A stretch of 64,000 nucleotides of DNA from Thermococcus sp. (lineage in GTDB: Archaea > Methanobacteriota_B > Thermococci > Thermococcales > Thermococcaceae): positions 62,001 through 126,000 of the forward strand of contig NZ_JACDNS010000001.1 in NCBI RefSeq assembly GCF_017656495.1, written 5' to 3'. Under the pieces are notes generated by a model, which had not been told where the DNA came from, searched no databases, and was given only the letters and a program-made list of their open reading frames with translations. The translations under genes and the position numbers were made by a program. Positions 17,240 to 25,005 of this stretch are shown here, piece by piece (positions within the stretch are counted from its first letter, which is position 1; each line of letters starts with the position of its first letter).

Positions 17240-17812
17240 TTGGACATTATAAAACTCAGGGAGCTCCTTGAAAGAGAGCTTTCATCAAATGACCTTGCTC
17301 CTCTTGATGAGGAGTTTTATAAAGAATTTGATAGCCTAGTTCGGGCGTTAAAGCTTAGGGCAGAAAGTTCAAAGGAAAGAGGAGAAACCATTGAAGAGAG
17401 GCTTTATTTGGCTGAACTTAATATTGCAGAACACTTAATGAAGGAAATAATCAAGATCAGGCTCCACAAGATAGTTGATTTGGCTTTTGAAGGAAGACCT
17501 CAAAGTTTAATAAGTGAGGAAAAGAAGATATTTGCAATTCTCATGGCGTTTATAAACCGCGAACCTCTGCCTCTTTCTGGTGAATTGGAACTCAAAGAGA
17601 TGGCTGAAGAGGAAAGTGGAATTGAGATACCTACGGGTAAGCGTGCTATCTGGGAGGCCTATCTTATCAAAGTTGATATTCCCAAAGTTCTTGATGAAAA
17701 GCTCAGGGAGTATGGACCATTCAAGGCCGGTGACCTTGTAACACTTCCAAAGAGCATTGGAAAAATCCTTGTGGAGAGAGATGCTGCGAAGCTCATAGAC
17801 ATAAATCCGTGA
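17240..17812 (+). CDS. Replication complex GINS subunit Gins15 (Gins51)
   Basis: A 190-residue helical protein of the archaeal GINS complex, which with MCM and the GAN/Cdc45 nuclease forms the replicative helicase core. In Pyrococcus the same gene follows PCNA, which together with the L-R-E-L-L-E-R-E-L-S-S-N-D-L-A start and the A-box helices supports the call. A small C-terminal beta domain (Y-G-P-F-K-A-G-D-L-V-T-L-P) is visible. The TTG at 17240 is preferred since GGTGAT lies four bases upstream; the alternative GTG at 17231 is part of that site. Its TGA overlaps the next gene's first ATG. Confidence 0.9.
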   Translation: MDIIKLRELLERELSSNDLAPLDEEFYKEFDSLVRALKLRAESSKERGETIEERLYLAELNIAEHLMKEIIKIRLHKIVDLAFEGRPQSLISEEKKIFAILMAFINREPLPLSGELELKEMAEEESGIEIPTGKRAIWEAYLIKVDIPKVLDEKLREYGPFKAGDLVTLPKSIGKILVERDAAKLIDINP

Positions 17813-17817
17813 TGAGA

Positions 17818-19725
17818 ATGTTTTCTGTTTGCATGAGAGATTGTTACGACACTTGTTCGATCACAAGTGAGATTAAGAATGGCAAACTTTTTGTTAGAGG
17901 GAATCCCAAACACCCGATAACTCAAGGTTTTTTGTGTCCTAAAGGAGCTTTGCTACCAAAGTGGTTCCACAGTGAAGAGCGATTAAAGGTTCCTCTCATA
18001 AGAGAAGGCAAAAGAGGGGCAGGAAAATTCAGGGAAGCAAGCTGGGATGAGGCTATAAGTCTAGTTGCAGATAAGATTAAAGAAACAATCGAAAAGTATG
18101 GAAGCGAAAGCATATTAGTTTACAATTATGCTGGTGATAGGGGTGTTGTTAGCTTCTACTTCCCAATGAGGCTCTTCCACTATTTGAATGCAAGCTTTTT
18201 GGACTATGGAATATGTGATAGGGCTGGACAAGAAGCTTTGAAAGATGTCTATGGAACAGCTGTGGGCTTAGATCCAGAAGAGCTGAAAAATCAAAAGCTG
18301 ATTGTTTATTGGGGAATAAATGCTTTTTGGACTAATCTTCACGGTTTCATGCTTGCCAAAGAGTATGGCTTGGAGATTTGGGCAGTTGACGTTGTAAGAA
18401 CTGATACCGCAAAAAGAAGCGACAAATTCTTCCAAATAAAGCCCAATACTGATGTCCTCTTTGCTTTGGGGATTGTGAGAATCATAATCGAGAACGAGCT
18501 GTATGATGCAGATTTTGTTAGAGAAAATGTTTATGGATTTGATGAATTCAAGAATTATGTAAAAAAGATTGACTTGGACTTTGTTAGCAAGGAAACTGGA
18601 GTTGAGAAAGAGCAGATTAAAGAGTTTGCTTTTGAATATGCAGAAAAAAGAGGGGTTATTCACATAGGCTACGGCTTCCAGCGTTCTTTGGCTGGGGGAG
18701 AAGCAGTTAAGGCCATCTCTCTTCTGCCAGCTTTAGTTGGTCATAAGTTTGGCTTTATCTATGATATGAAAACTATCGACAAGAGCTATGCTGAAGGAGC
18801 TTTTCTGAGAACTAAGCCTGCAAGAAGAATCCCCCAGATGAAGTTGGCAGAATATATTGAAAGAGGAAAAATTAAGTTTCTCTACATTTATAATTCAAAC
18901 CCCCTAGCTTCCCTCCCAAATCAGAATCGCCTAAGGGAGGCATTAAAAGAGAGCGACATCTTTGTTGTTGTTCATGATATTTTCTTGACTGATACAGCTA
19001 TCTTTGCTGATGTTGTTTTACCAGCAAATACTTTCTTTGAGCGCTTGGATATGGCAGATTCCTACTATCATCGTCATGTTGCACTAAATGAGCCAGTTGC
19101 GAAGCTTTATGGAAAGAGCAATAGGGAAGTAACTGTAATGTTGGCGAAAGCTCTTGGAATTGATAATCCCTATCTTTACGAAACTGATGAGGACATTATT
19201 AGAAAAATCCTTCAGCAAAATGATTTAAGCTGGGAGGAGCTTAGAAAGAAAGGATTTCTAAAAGTGCCTAAAAAGCCAAGAAGATATCTCACCCCAAGCG
19301 GAAAGATTGAGTTCTACTCCCAGAGGGCAGTTAAGAGAAGGCTTTCGCCATTCCCACAATACACGCCGCTCAAAGGGGACTATCCATTGCAGCTTCTCAG
19401 CCCAACATACAGAATGACGATAACAAGTCAGTATCATAACACCTACGGAATTATAGACTCCTACTTGTACATGAATCCTAAAGATGCCGAGGAGAGAGGA
19501 ATTAAAAATGGTGATTTAGTGGAGGTTTACAACGAATATGGAAGAATAAAAACGGCAGTTAAATTAACTGAAGACGTCCCTAAAGGGGTTGTTGTGCTCT
19601 ACAAAGCCTTTTGGATCTCAAAGCTTGGCTGGAATGTTAATGTATTGACGACCGATGAGACTATTGAAAAATATGGAAATGCATCAGCATATCACTCAAC
19701 TTGGGTTGAGGTAAGGAAGATTTAG
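17818..19725 (+). CDS. Molybdopterin (Mo/W-bisPGD) oxidoreductase, formate dehydrogenase/polysulfide reductase superfamily
   Basis: A 635-residue cytosolic-type catalytic subunit of the DMSO reductase superfamily (COG0243). The N-terminal C-x3-C-x3-C motif (V-C-M-R-D-C-Y-D-T-C) and C-P-K-G form the [4Fe-4S] site. A Y-G-I-C-D-R-A-G motif at about residue 136 may supply the metal-ligand cysteine. The C-terminal part has the molybdopterin dinucleotide binding fold (M-N-P-K-D-A-E-E-R-G). No twin-arginine signal or partner ferredoxin-like subunit is adjacent, which is unusual. Start choice lies between ATG 17812, overlapping the GINS15 stop, and ATG 17818, four bases after GTGAT; I prefer 17818. 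The substrate is unknown, and why it follows a replication operon is unclear. Confidence 0.82.
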   Translation: MFSVCMRDCYDTCSITSEIKNGKLFVRGNPKHPITQGFLCPKGALLPKWFHSEERLKVPLIREGKRGAGKFREASWDEAISLVADKIKETIEKYGSESILVYNYAGDRGVVSFYFPMRLFHYLNASFLDYGICDRAGQEALKDVYGTAVGLDPEELKNQKLIVYWGINAFWTNLHGFMLAKEYGLEIWAVDVVRTDTAKRSDKFFQIKPNTDVLFALGIVRIIIENELYDADFVRENVYGFDEFKNYVKKIDLDFVSKETGVEKEQIKEFAFEYAEKRGVIHIGYGFQRSLAGGEAVKAISLLPALVGHKFGFIYDMKTIDKSYAEGAFLRTKPARRIPQMKLAEYIERGKIKFLYIYNSNPLASLPNQNRLREALKESDIFVVVHDIFLTDTAIFADVVLPANTFFERLDMADSYYHRHVALNEPVAKLYGKSNREVTVMLAKALGIDNPYLYETDEDIIRKILQQNDLSWEELRKKGFLKVPKKPRRYLTPSGKIEFYSQRAVKRRLSPFPQYTPLKGDYPLQLLSPTYRMTITSQYHNTYGIIDSYLYMNPKDAEERGIKNGDLVEVYNEYGRIKTAVKLTEDVPKGVVVLYKAFWISKLGWNVNVLTTDETIEKYGNASAYHSTWVEVRKI

Positions 19726-19855
19726 ACAATATAAGCATTTTAATTTCTAAATTTCTGACAACATTTTTCAGTTAATTTTCTCAAACTATCAACAATTTTG
19801 GATACTTTCTTAAACTAAAATCCTAAATCTTAAAAATTTGCTTTGGATGTTCGAC

Positions 19856-19870
19856 AACATGAGTAATGTT
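19856..19870. repeat. Inverted repeat upstream of the peroxiredoxin promoter
   Basis: AACAT and ATGTT flank the 5-base spacer GAGTA, about 15 bases before the TATA box at 19885. Its position upstream of BRE would suit an activator. The arms are short, so chance is possible. Confidence 0.3.
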
Positions 19871-19884
19871 AGACAAACCAAAAA

Positions 19885-19894
19885 TTTTATATAT
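19885..19894 (+). promoter_or_regulatory. TATA box of the peroxiredoxin gene
   Basis: TTTTATATAT preceded by A-rich BRE sequence lies 47-56 bases before the ATG at 19941. Predicted initiation near 19915-19920 leaves a leader that contains GGTGAT. The 215-base gap back to the oxidoreductase gene otherwise holds only AT-rich sequence and the inverted repeat at 19856. Confidence 0.55.
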
Positions 19895-19940
19895 TCGAAC
19901 CATTTAGGTTATAATGAAAAAACAAACAAAGGTGATTGAG

Positions 19941-20597
19941 ATGGTTGTGATAGGTGAAAAGTTCCCAGAAGTCGAAGTTAAGACAACCCATGGAGTGATA
20001 AAATTGCCTGACTACTTCACAGAAAAGGGCAAGTGGTTTGTTCTCTTCAGCCACCCAGCGGACTTTACACCAGTCTGTACAACTGAGTTCTATGCAATGC
20101 AGCAGAGAACTGAGGAGTTCAGAAAGTTAGGTGTTGAGCCCATTGGACTCAGTGTTGACCAAGTGTTTAGCCACATTAAGTGGATAGAGTGGATAAAGGA
20201 AAACCTTGGTGTTGAGATTGACTTCCCAATCATAGCCGATGACCGCGGTGAGCTCGCTGACAAGCTTGGTATGATTCCAAGTGGTGCAACAATTACAGCA
20301 AGAGCAGTCTTCATCGTTGACGACAAGGGCATCATAAGGGCAATTGTCTACTATCCAGCCGAAGTTGGAAGAGACTGGGACGAGATACTCAGATTAGTTA
20401 AGGCACTCAAGATAAGCACTGAGAAAGGCGTTGCGCTTCCACACAAGTGGCCAAACAACGAACTCATCGGTGACAAGGTTATCATCCCACCAGCATCAAC
20501 AATTGAAGAAAAGAAGCAGAGGAAAGAGGCAAAAGCCAAAGGAGAAATCGAGTGCTACGACTGGTGGTTCTGCTATAAGGAGCTTCCAAGGGAGTGA
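19941..20597 (+). CDS. Peroxiredoxin, Prx6-like 2-Cys type
   Basis: A 218-residue thiol peroxidase that reduces hydrogen peroxide and alkyl hydroperoxides. The peroxidatic cysteine is C46 in [10 protein letters not shown], and two further cysteines, C205 and C211 in C-Y-D-W-W-F-C, match the arrangement of the decameric archaeal enzymes from Pyrococcus and Aeropyrum. The start at 19941 has GGTGAT four bases upstream and matches the known Pyrococcus N-terminus; an upstream in-frame ATG at 19914 lies at the predicted transcription start. It begins an island of oxidative stress genes. Confidence 0.95.
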   Translation: MVVIGEKFPEVEVKTTHGVIKLPDYFTEKGKWFVLFSHPADFTPVCTTEFYAMQQRTEEFRKLGVEPIGLSVDQVFSHIKWIEWIKENLGVEIDFPIIADDRGELADKLGMIPSGATITARAVFIVDDKGIIRAIVYYPAEVGRDWDEILRLVKALKISTEKGVALPHKWPNNELIGDKVIIPPASTIEEKKQRKEAKAKGEIECYDWWFCYKELPRE

Positions 20598-20617
20598 ACT
20601 CTTTTTCATTATTTTTA
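20598..20617 (+). terminator. T-rich terminator after peroxiredoxin
   Basis: A run of five T, then a second of five T, separated by CATTA, follows directly after the TGA stop, without a hairpin. Confidence 0.45.
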
Positions 20618-20718
20618 TGTCATTTTGATCAGAATACCTCAAAAATCCTTTTTAAATTCTCATTTTGGGTACAAACACTTATTAATCTTGAAACCTTACT
20701 ATCAAGTAGGTGAACCAA

Positions 20719-21951
20719 ATGCCAAGAGTTTGGATTGAGAGAATTCTTGATGAACCTGAGCTTTATTTGCTAAGGGTTGACGACGACCGAATAAAATACT
20801 TTGAGGCAACTTGGGAGATTCCAGAAGGAATAACTTACAATGCTTACCTCTTAAAGCTAGATGGCGCTGTTGTACTCATCGATGCTTGGAAAAAGAACTA
20901 CGCTAAAGAATTTATAGAAGCACTTTCAAAGCTTGTTGATCCCAAAGAGATAACACACATAATAGTTCATCACACTGAGCCTGACCACAGCGGTTCTCTC
21001 CCTAAAGTCCTTGAGCTCAATGGCTATAAAGCTCAGGTCATAGGTACGAGCTTTGCAAAGAGGCTTCTTGAGGCTTTTTATGGATCAAAAGCTGTTGAGA
21101 ACTTTCATGCAGTCAAAGATGGCGAAGAAATGAAAATAGGTGGAAAAACCTTCCGCTTCATTACGGTTCCATGGCTTCACTGGCCCGATACAATGATTAC
21201 GTATATAGTCGAGAATGGTTTGATGTTCAGCTGCGACGCTGGCGGTGGTTACTCTATCCCAGAAACTATAGATGACAGCAATGAAGAAATTGTTCAAAAG
21301 TACCTCCCCTACGTTACAAAGTACATAGTCACTGTCATCGGTCATTATCACAAGTACATTGTCCAAAACCTAGAGAAGATTAAGAAGCTCGGAATACTTG
21401 AAAAAACGAGAATGATTCTCCCTGGGCATGGTCTTATATGGAGGAAGAATCCAAAAAGAATTTTTGAATACTATGAAGCCGTTGGAGCTGGAATTCCAAA
21501 GAAAGGCAAAATCCTTGTGATTTATGACTCAATGTATGGCTTTGTTGAGAGGGCTGTTGAAATAGCTTTAGATGAGCTGAAAAAGCATGGTTATACTCCA
21601 GTTGTGTATAAGTTCACTGATAAAGAAGCTCCCGCAGTTAGTGATATTCTCGGTGGGATTCCAGATAGTGAGGCACTTATAATTGGGGCATCAACATATG
21701 AGGCAAACATCCATCCAAGAGTCCGCTACGTCCTCTATGAGATAGTTGATAAGGCAAACTACGAGAAGCCCGTGCTGATTCTGGGTGCATATGGCTGGGG
21801 AGGTGTCGCTGGGAGGGAAATTGAGACGATGATAATGAGGAGCAAGTTTGACCATGTTGACACAATTGAAGCTAGGGGACAAACGACTAAGGGAGACGAG
21901 GAAAAGATCAGGGAGGGAGTTAGAAAGCTCCTCGAGAGGCTGAATAAATGA
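20719..21951 (+). CDS. Flavodiiron protein (FprA-type A flavoprotein)
   Basis: A 410-residue cytosolic enzyme that reduces oxygen to water (or nitric oxide to nitrous oxide) with electrons from rubredoxin or a similar carrier. The N-terminal beta-lactamase-like domain holds the diiron ligands H-H-T-E-P-D-H-S-G (residues about 84-90) and later C-D-A-G-G-G and G-H-G-L-I-W motifs. Residues about 255-405 form the flavodoxin domain, starting I-L-V-I-Y-D-S-M-Y-G-F-V with the FMN phosphate loop. GGTGA before the ATG at 20719 sets the start. The rubredoxin gene at 22759 is a plausible electron donor. Confidence 0.94.
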   Translation: MPRVWIERILDEPELYLLRVDDDRIKYFEATWEIPEGITYNAYLLKLDGAVVLIDAWKKNYAKEFIEALSKLVDPKEITHIIVHHTEPDHSGSLPKVLELNGYKAQVIGTSFAKRLLEAFYGSKAVENFHAVKDGEEMKIGGKTFRFITVPWLHWPDTMITYIVENGLMFSCDAGGGYSIPETIDDSNEEIVQKYLPYVTKYIVTVIGHYHKYIVQNLEKIKKLGILEKTRMILPGHGLIWRKNPKRIFEYYEAVGAGIPKKGKILVIYDSMYGFVERAVEIALDELKKHGYTPVVYKFTDKEAPAVSDILGGIPDSEALIIGASTYEANIHPRVRYVLYEIVDKANYEKPVLILGAYGWGGVAGREIETMIMRSKFDHVDTIEARGQTTKGDEEKIREGVRKLLERLNK

Positions 21952-21998
21952 GAGATCTATTTTAGCATAACCATAACTGATGAGGGAAAAATTGGAAA

Positions 21999-22015
21999 CT
22001 TGAAAAATCTTCAAG
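21999..22015 (+). other. Short hairpin in the gap after the flavodiiron gene
   Basis: CTTGAA and TTCAAG can pair over a 5-base loop. No T-tract follows, so a terminator role is doubtful. The rest of the 209-base gap between 21952 and 22160 has no ORF or RNA that I can support apart from the rubrerythrin promoter. Confidence 0.25.
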
Positions 22016-22106
22016 ACTGGAGCAAATCCTAATGGACTTTTATGGGGATTATTTGGCTAATCTAACATAAATAGGCCTATAAAACAACTTACAGCTTGAG
22101 AAAACC

Positions 22107-22116
22107 TTTTATATTT
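22107..22116 (+). promoter_or_regulatory. TATA box of rubrerythrin
   Basis: GAGAAAACC followed by TTTTATATTT lies 45-54 bases before the ATG at 22161, with GGAGGTGG in the predicted leader. Confidence 0.55.
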
Positions 22117-22160
22117 CTTTTTTGAAAATATATTGAAACGATTCGATGGAGGTGGATAAT

Positions 22161-22676
22161 ATGGCTGTGGAAAGAGAAATGACAAAGAGATTTTTGAGCG
22201 AAGCTTATGCAGGCGAAAGCCAAGCCCACATGAAGTACCTCATTTTTGCAGAGGTTGCTGAAAAAGAAGGATTTCCAAACATCGCAAAGCTCTTTAGAGC
22301 GATTGCATTTGCTGAGCTTGTTCACGCTAAGAATCACCTCAAGGCTCTTGGAAATGTGAAAGATACAGTTGAAAATCTACAAATGGCTATAGATGGTGAA
22401 ACCTTTGAAGTTGAGGAGATGTATCCAGCTTATAAGGCAGTTGCAGAATTGCAAGGAGAAAAGGAAGCTGTTAGGAGTACACACTATGCGTTAGAGGCAG
22501 AGAAGATTCACGCTGAACTCTACAAGAAAGCGAAAGAACTTGCAGAGCAAAAGAAAGACATGGAAATTAAGAAGATCTACATATGTCCGGTTTGTGGTTA
22601 TACAGCATTAGATGATGCTCCAGAGAAGTGTCCAGTTTGTGGTATGCCAAAAGAAAAGTTTGTTATCTTTGAGTAA
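22161..22676 (+). CDS. Rubrerythrin
   Basis: A 171-residue peroxide reductase. The N-terminal ferritin-like four-helix domain carries diiron ligands in E-A-Y-A-G-E-S-Q-A-H-M-K-Y and in E-L-V-H-A-K-N-H and H-Y-A-L-E-A-E-K-I-H. The C-terminal rubredoxin-like domain has C-P-V-C-G-Y and C-P-V-C-G-M as iron ligands. The domain order is the standard one. It receives electrons from NAD(P)H through rubredoxin. GGAGGTGG five bases before the ATG at 22161 outranks the ATG at 22146, which lacks a site. Confidence 0.95.
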   Translation: MAVEREMTKRFLSEAYAGESQAHMKYLIFAEVAEKEGFPNIAKLFRAIAFAELVHAKNHLKALGNVKDTVENLQMAIDGETFEVEEMYPAYKAVAELQGEKEAVRSTHYALEAEKIHAELYKKAKELAEQKKDMEIKKIYICPVCGYTALDDAPEKCPVCGMPKEKFVIFE

Positions 22677-22690
22677 GTTTTTCTTTTTCT
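22677..22690 (+). terminator. T-rich terminator after rubrerythrin
   Basis: Runs of five T separated by single C follow the TAA directly. Confidence 0.45.
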
Positions 22691-22715
22691 TAACTTCTCA
22701 AGTTTGATACACAAA

Positions 22716-22725
22716 CTTTATAAGG
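22716..22725 (+). promoter_or_regulatory. TATA box of the rubredoxin-superoxide reductase unit
   Basis: CTTTATAAGG lies about 35-43 bases before the rubredoxin ATG at 22759, giving a short leader with GTGAGG. Confidence 0.55.
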
Positions 22726-22758
22726 TTGACCTAACAATATTAGAGTGAGGTTTGTAAG

Positions 22759-22920
22759 ATGGCAAAGTGGAAATGTACAGTTTGTGGATATATCTACGAT
22801 GAGGAAGAAGGCGACCCAGACAATGGAATAGCTCCGGGAACAAAGTTTGAAGACTTACCGGATGATTGGGTCTGCCCACTCTGTGGAGCTGGAAAAGACA
22901 TGTTTGAGAAATTAGAGTGA
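22759..22920 (+). CDS. Rubredoxin
   Basis: A 53-residue iron protein with the full rubredoxin pattern: C6-T-V-C9-G-Y and C39-P-L-C42-G, plus W4, Y11, F30 and W37 of the hydrophobic core. It carries single electrons from NAD(P)H:rubredoxin oxidoreductase to superoxide reductase, rubrerythrin and the flavodiiron protein, all encoded within 2.5 kb. The site GTGAGG precedes the ATG with somewhat long spacing. The superoxide reductase ATG follows ten bases after its stop in the same unit. Confidence 0.96.
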   Translation: MAKWKCTVCGYIYDEEEGDPDNGIAPGTKFEDLPDDWVCPLCGAGKDMFEKLE

Positions 22921-22930
22921 GGTGATAGAT

Positions 22931-23278
22931 ATGTTGAGCAAAACTATAGCCTCTGGAGATTGGAAAGGGGAGAAGCACGTTCCAGTTATAGAGTACAAGA
23001 AGGAAGGAGACCTGCTTGAGATAGAGGTTAGTGTTGGAAAAGAGATTCCACACCCCAACACACCAGAGCACCACATAGCTTGGATTGAGTTATACTTCCA
23101 CCCTGAGGGAGAGAAGTTCCCAATTATGGTTGGCAGAGTGGCATTTACCAATCACAGCGATCCACTCACTGAGCCAAAGGCAAGGTTCTACATTAGAACA
23201 AGCAAGAAGGGCAAGCTCTATGCTTTGAGCTACTGTAATATTCACGGTCTTTGGGAAAACAGCGTTGATGTTGAGTGA
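22931..23278 (+). CDS. sorA: Superoxide reductase (neelaredoxin type)
   Basis: A 115-residue one-iron enzyme that reduces superoxide to peroxide without releasing oxygen, which suits an anaerobe. The iron ligands are visible: H in G-E-K-H-V-P-V, the histidines of H-P-N-T-P-E-H-H-I, and C and H in C-N-I-H-G-L-W near the C-terminus. It lacks the N-terminal desulforedoxin domain, so it is a class II enzyme. The region between residues 70 and 90 is shorter than in P. furiosus. GGTGATAG sets the ATG at 22931. Rubredoxin immediately upstream is its electron donor. Confidence 0.96.
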   Translation: MLSKTIASGDWKGEKHVPVIEYKKEGDLLEIEVSVGKEIPHPNTPEHHIAWIELYFHPEGEKFPIMVGRVAFTNHSDPLTEPKARFYIRTSKKGKLYALSYCNIHGLWENSVDVE

Positions 23279-23292
23279 TTTCTTTTCTTTAT
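23279..23292 (+). terminator. T-rich terminator after superoxide reductase
   Basis: Runs of T with single C directly after TGA. A TATA-like TTTTTAATTAATAC near 23313-23326 then starts the next unit. Confidence 0.4.
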
Positions 23293-23349
23293 CCATTTTT
23301 GTCCAAGAATGTTTTTAATTAATACGCTGAGTTTAATTTGGTGAAGAAA

Positions 23350-23703
23350 ATGAAGATTTACAGTCCAGATAGAGAGTATCCACCTGAATATCTTGAAGTT
23401 CTTGAAGAGCTTAAGAAGATAATTGATCCCGTAACTGGTGGAAATATACTTGATTCCGGAGTTGTTGTTGGTTTAGAAGTAACCGAAGACACCTTGAAAA
23501 TATGGCTGAGATTTGAAAGCCATGCAGAGTATAATATAATTGGTGACTCTCCGATAGCATACTCAAAAATAATTGGGGACATAATGGAACGCTTTGCCTT
23601 GGTTAAGTTTGATAACGTTTATGTATATGATTTAGCTAACAATATAGTCGGAAAGTTTGAAAATAAGGGCAGGTACAAGCCAGAGGATTTGGGAGATGTC
23701 TAG
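23350..23703 (+). CDS. DUF59/MIP18-like protein without the usual cysteine
   Basis: A 117-residue protein with the MIP18/DUF59 layout (I-I-D-P-V-T-G-G-N-I-L-D-S-G-V-V-V-G-L), a family linked to iron-sulfur cluster assembly or repair. The family's C-rich loop after the central strands is replaced here by R-F-E-S-H-A-E-Y-N-I, so the conserved reactive Cys is absent. Its C-terminal segment is unlike typical members. GGTGAAGAAA precedes the ATG at 23350. The following gene, four bases downstream, is a cysteine-containing member, so the two may form a heteromer. Confidence 0.7.
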   Translation: MKIYSPDREYPPEYLEVLEELKKIIDPVTGGNILDSGVVVGLEVTEDTLKIWLRFESHAEYNIIGDSPIAYSKIIGDIMERFALVKFDNVYVYDLANNIVGKFENKGRYKPEDLGDV

Positions 23704-23706
23704 ACA

Positions 23707-24054
23707 ATGGGGCTTTTTGACTTCTTAAAGCAGAAGGATACAAAAAATATGAAGAGGAAAAAGTTGCCTGAAGAGGTTAGGCATGTTGTTGAAATCCTGA
23801 AAAAAGTCAAAGATCCAGAAACTGAGCTGAACATTGTTGATGAAGGTTTAGTTTATGGTCTTACAGTTGAAGGCTCTAAAGTTCAGGTATTCCTTCTAAT
23901 GGCCCGCTCAACTCCACACTGCCATTTCTGTCAGATGATAGCCATAAATGTCCAGAGAAAAATCCTGGATAGAATAATTCGCGTGCTTAAGGAGGAGGGA
24001 TTTGATAGAATTGAGGTATATAATGAATTGGGCCTGCTTTTAGCAGAGGGATAA
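23707..24054 (+). CDS. DUF59/MIP18 family protein
   Basis: A 115-residue protein with a short basic N-terminal extension followed by the DUF59 core: V-K-D-P-E-T-E-L-N-I-V-D-E-G-L-V-Y-G, then M-A-R-S-T-P-H-C-H-F-C-Q-M-I, where one cysteine corresponds to the conserved family Cys. COG2151 members assist iron-sulfur cluster maturation. In Thermococcales this pair lies beside superoxide reductase, and a role in repairing clusters after oxidative damage is a reasonable inference. The ATG at 23707 lies just after the stop of the preceding paralogue. Confidence 0.8.
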   Translation: MGLFDFLKQKDTKNMKRKKLPEEVRHVVEILKKVKDPETELNIVDEGLVYGLTVEGSKVQVFLLMARSTPHCHFCQMIAINVQRKILDRIIRVLKEEGFDRIEVYNELGLLLAEG

Positions 24055-24087
24055 CAACGGAGAATATAGAGAAGATAGAAATAGATA

Positions 24088-24387
24088 TCAGAGTTCAACC
24101 TTTATACCGGTTTCTTCCTCGACTTCCTCAAAGCCTTTCTTCATGTACTTGCCAAGTTCAGGGTCGAGCTTAAGGAGCAAAGCTAAAAACTCCCCCACGT
24201 GCTCTTTCTCTTCATTAGCAACATCAAGGAAGGTGTGCTTTACAGCTTCATTATCAATCAGTTCAGCAAACTGCTCGTAGAAGTTTATTGCATCGAGTTC
24301 AGCTATAACAGCCCAGCGAAGGGCTTGAATAATTTCTTTTTCAGAAAGCTTCTCTTTATTTATGGAAATTGGATTCAGACCAAGCAT
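24088..24387 (-). CDS. Encapsulin-type ferritin-like protein (stand-alone)
   Basis: A 99-residue helical protein whose pattern (L-R-W-A-V-I-A-E-L-D-A-I-N-F-Y-E-Q, then A-N-E-E-K-E-H-V-G-E-F-L-A-L-L-L) matches the N-terminal ferritin-like domain that in Pyrococcus furiosus is fused to the encapsulin shell protein. The E and E-x2-H residues needed for a dimer-interface diiron site are present. Here the protein stops at G-I-K-V-E-L, where the shell domain would begin, and no shell gene or remnant lies in the 33 bases downstream or elsewhere in the window. It should oxidise and store iron. GGTGATTTAA precedes the ATG. Confidence 0.82.
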   Translation of the reverse strand: MLGLNPISINKEKLSEKEIIQALRWAVIAELDAINFYEQFAELIDNEAVKHTFLDVANEEKEHVGEFLALLLKLDPELGKYMKKGFEEVEEETGIKVEL

Positions 24388-24472
24388 TTAAATCACCATC
24401 TTAATGTTCTATATTCATGGTAATAAACTTTTCTACAGAAACATAAAAGTTTGAAGATTTGAAGAATGGAAA

Positions 24473-24949
24473 TTAATCTGTCTCAAGGCTGAAGTCTTGG
24501 TAATCCATCCATATTCCGGTTTTCATTACGGCATCATATTGGGCTTTCAAAAGTTCATAATGGGTCTTTTCCCTCTTAGCCAACTCGTGGAATGTTCTTT
24601 TTACGTTCTCATTCTCTGCTTTCTCAGCAGCTTTCTCGTAGAACTCCCATGTCAGCTTTTCTTGTTCTAGACCTATTTCAACAGCTTTAACTTCACTAAG
24701 CTTCCCTTCGTACTTGGGTATCAGTTTCTCCAAGATGTTTTTATTAACAGTTGGAAGCTTGCACTTCTCTACAAGCTTTTCAACAAATTTTTCTTCAAAT
24801 ATACTCCAATGTTCGGCTTTTTCTCTTGCTAAAAACAGAAACATCTTTTTTGCCCTTTCATCTTTCGCTTTTATCGCCATTTCAAGATAAAACTTTAGCT
24901 CAGCTTTCTCAACCTCAAGTGCCAGAGCAAGTGCTTCAAGCTCATTCAT
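24473..24949 (-). CDS. Ferritin-like/rubrerythrin-domain protein
   Basis: A 158-residue four-helix-bundle protein of the COG1633 type. Two repeated helices carry the metal-site pattern: E-K-A-E-L-K-F-Y with R-E-K-A-E-H-W, and E-Q-E-K-L-T-W-E-F-Y-E-K-A with K-R-E-K-T-H-Y-E. It has no rubredoxin domain. Such proteins bind diiron and are usually linked to peroxide or iron handling. GGTGATACT precedes the ATG at 24949, and the gene is read divergently from the acetyltransferase. It is likely co-regulated with the encapsulin-type gene downstream on the same strand, 85 bases away with its own promoter. Confidence 0.82.
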   Translation of the reverse strand: MNELEALALALEVEKAELKFYLEMAIKAKDERAKKMFLFLAREKAEHWSIFEEKFVEKLVEKCKLPTVNKNILEKLIPKYEGKLSEVKAVEIGLEQEKLTWEFYEKAAEKAENENVKRTFHELAKREKTHYELLKAQYDAVMKTGIWMDYQDFSLETD

Positions 24950-25005
24950 AGTATCACCAAAATTTATTTAGAGCTCAGAGTTATAATTCTTCTGGGGGAA
25001 CAAAA

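Noticed and set aside
19850..19880. SurR-type redox regulator site (GTT-n3-AAC) upstream of peroxiredoxin
   Set aside because: The nearest match, GTTCGACAAC, has a 4-base spacer and no third half-site.
21978..21990. CTGATGA box C-like motif after the flavodiiron gene
   Set aside because: First base does not fit, and no D' or D box at a suitable distance follows.
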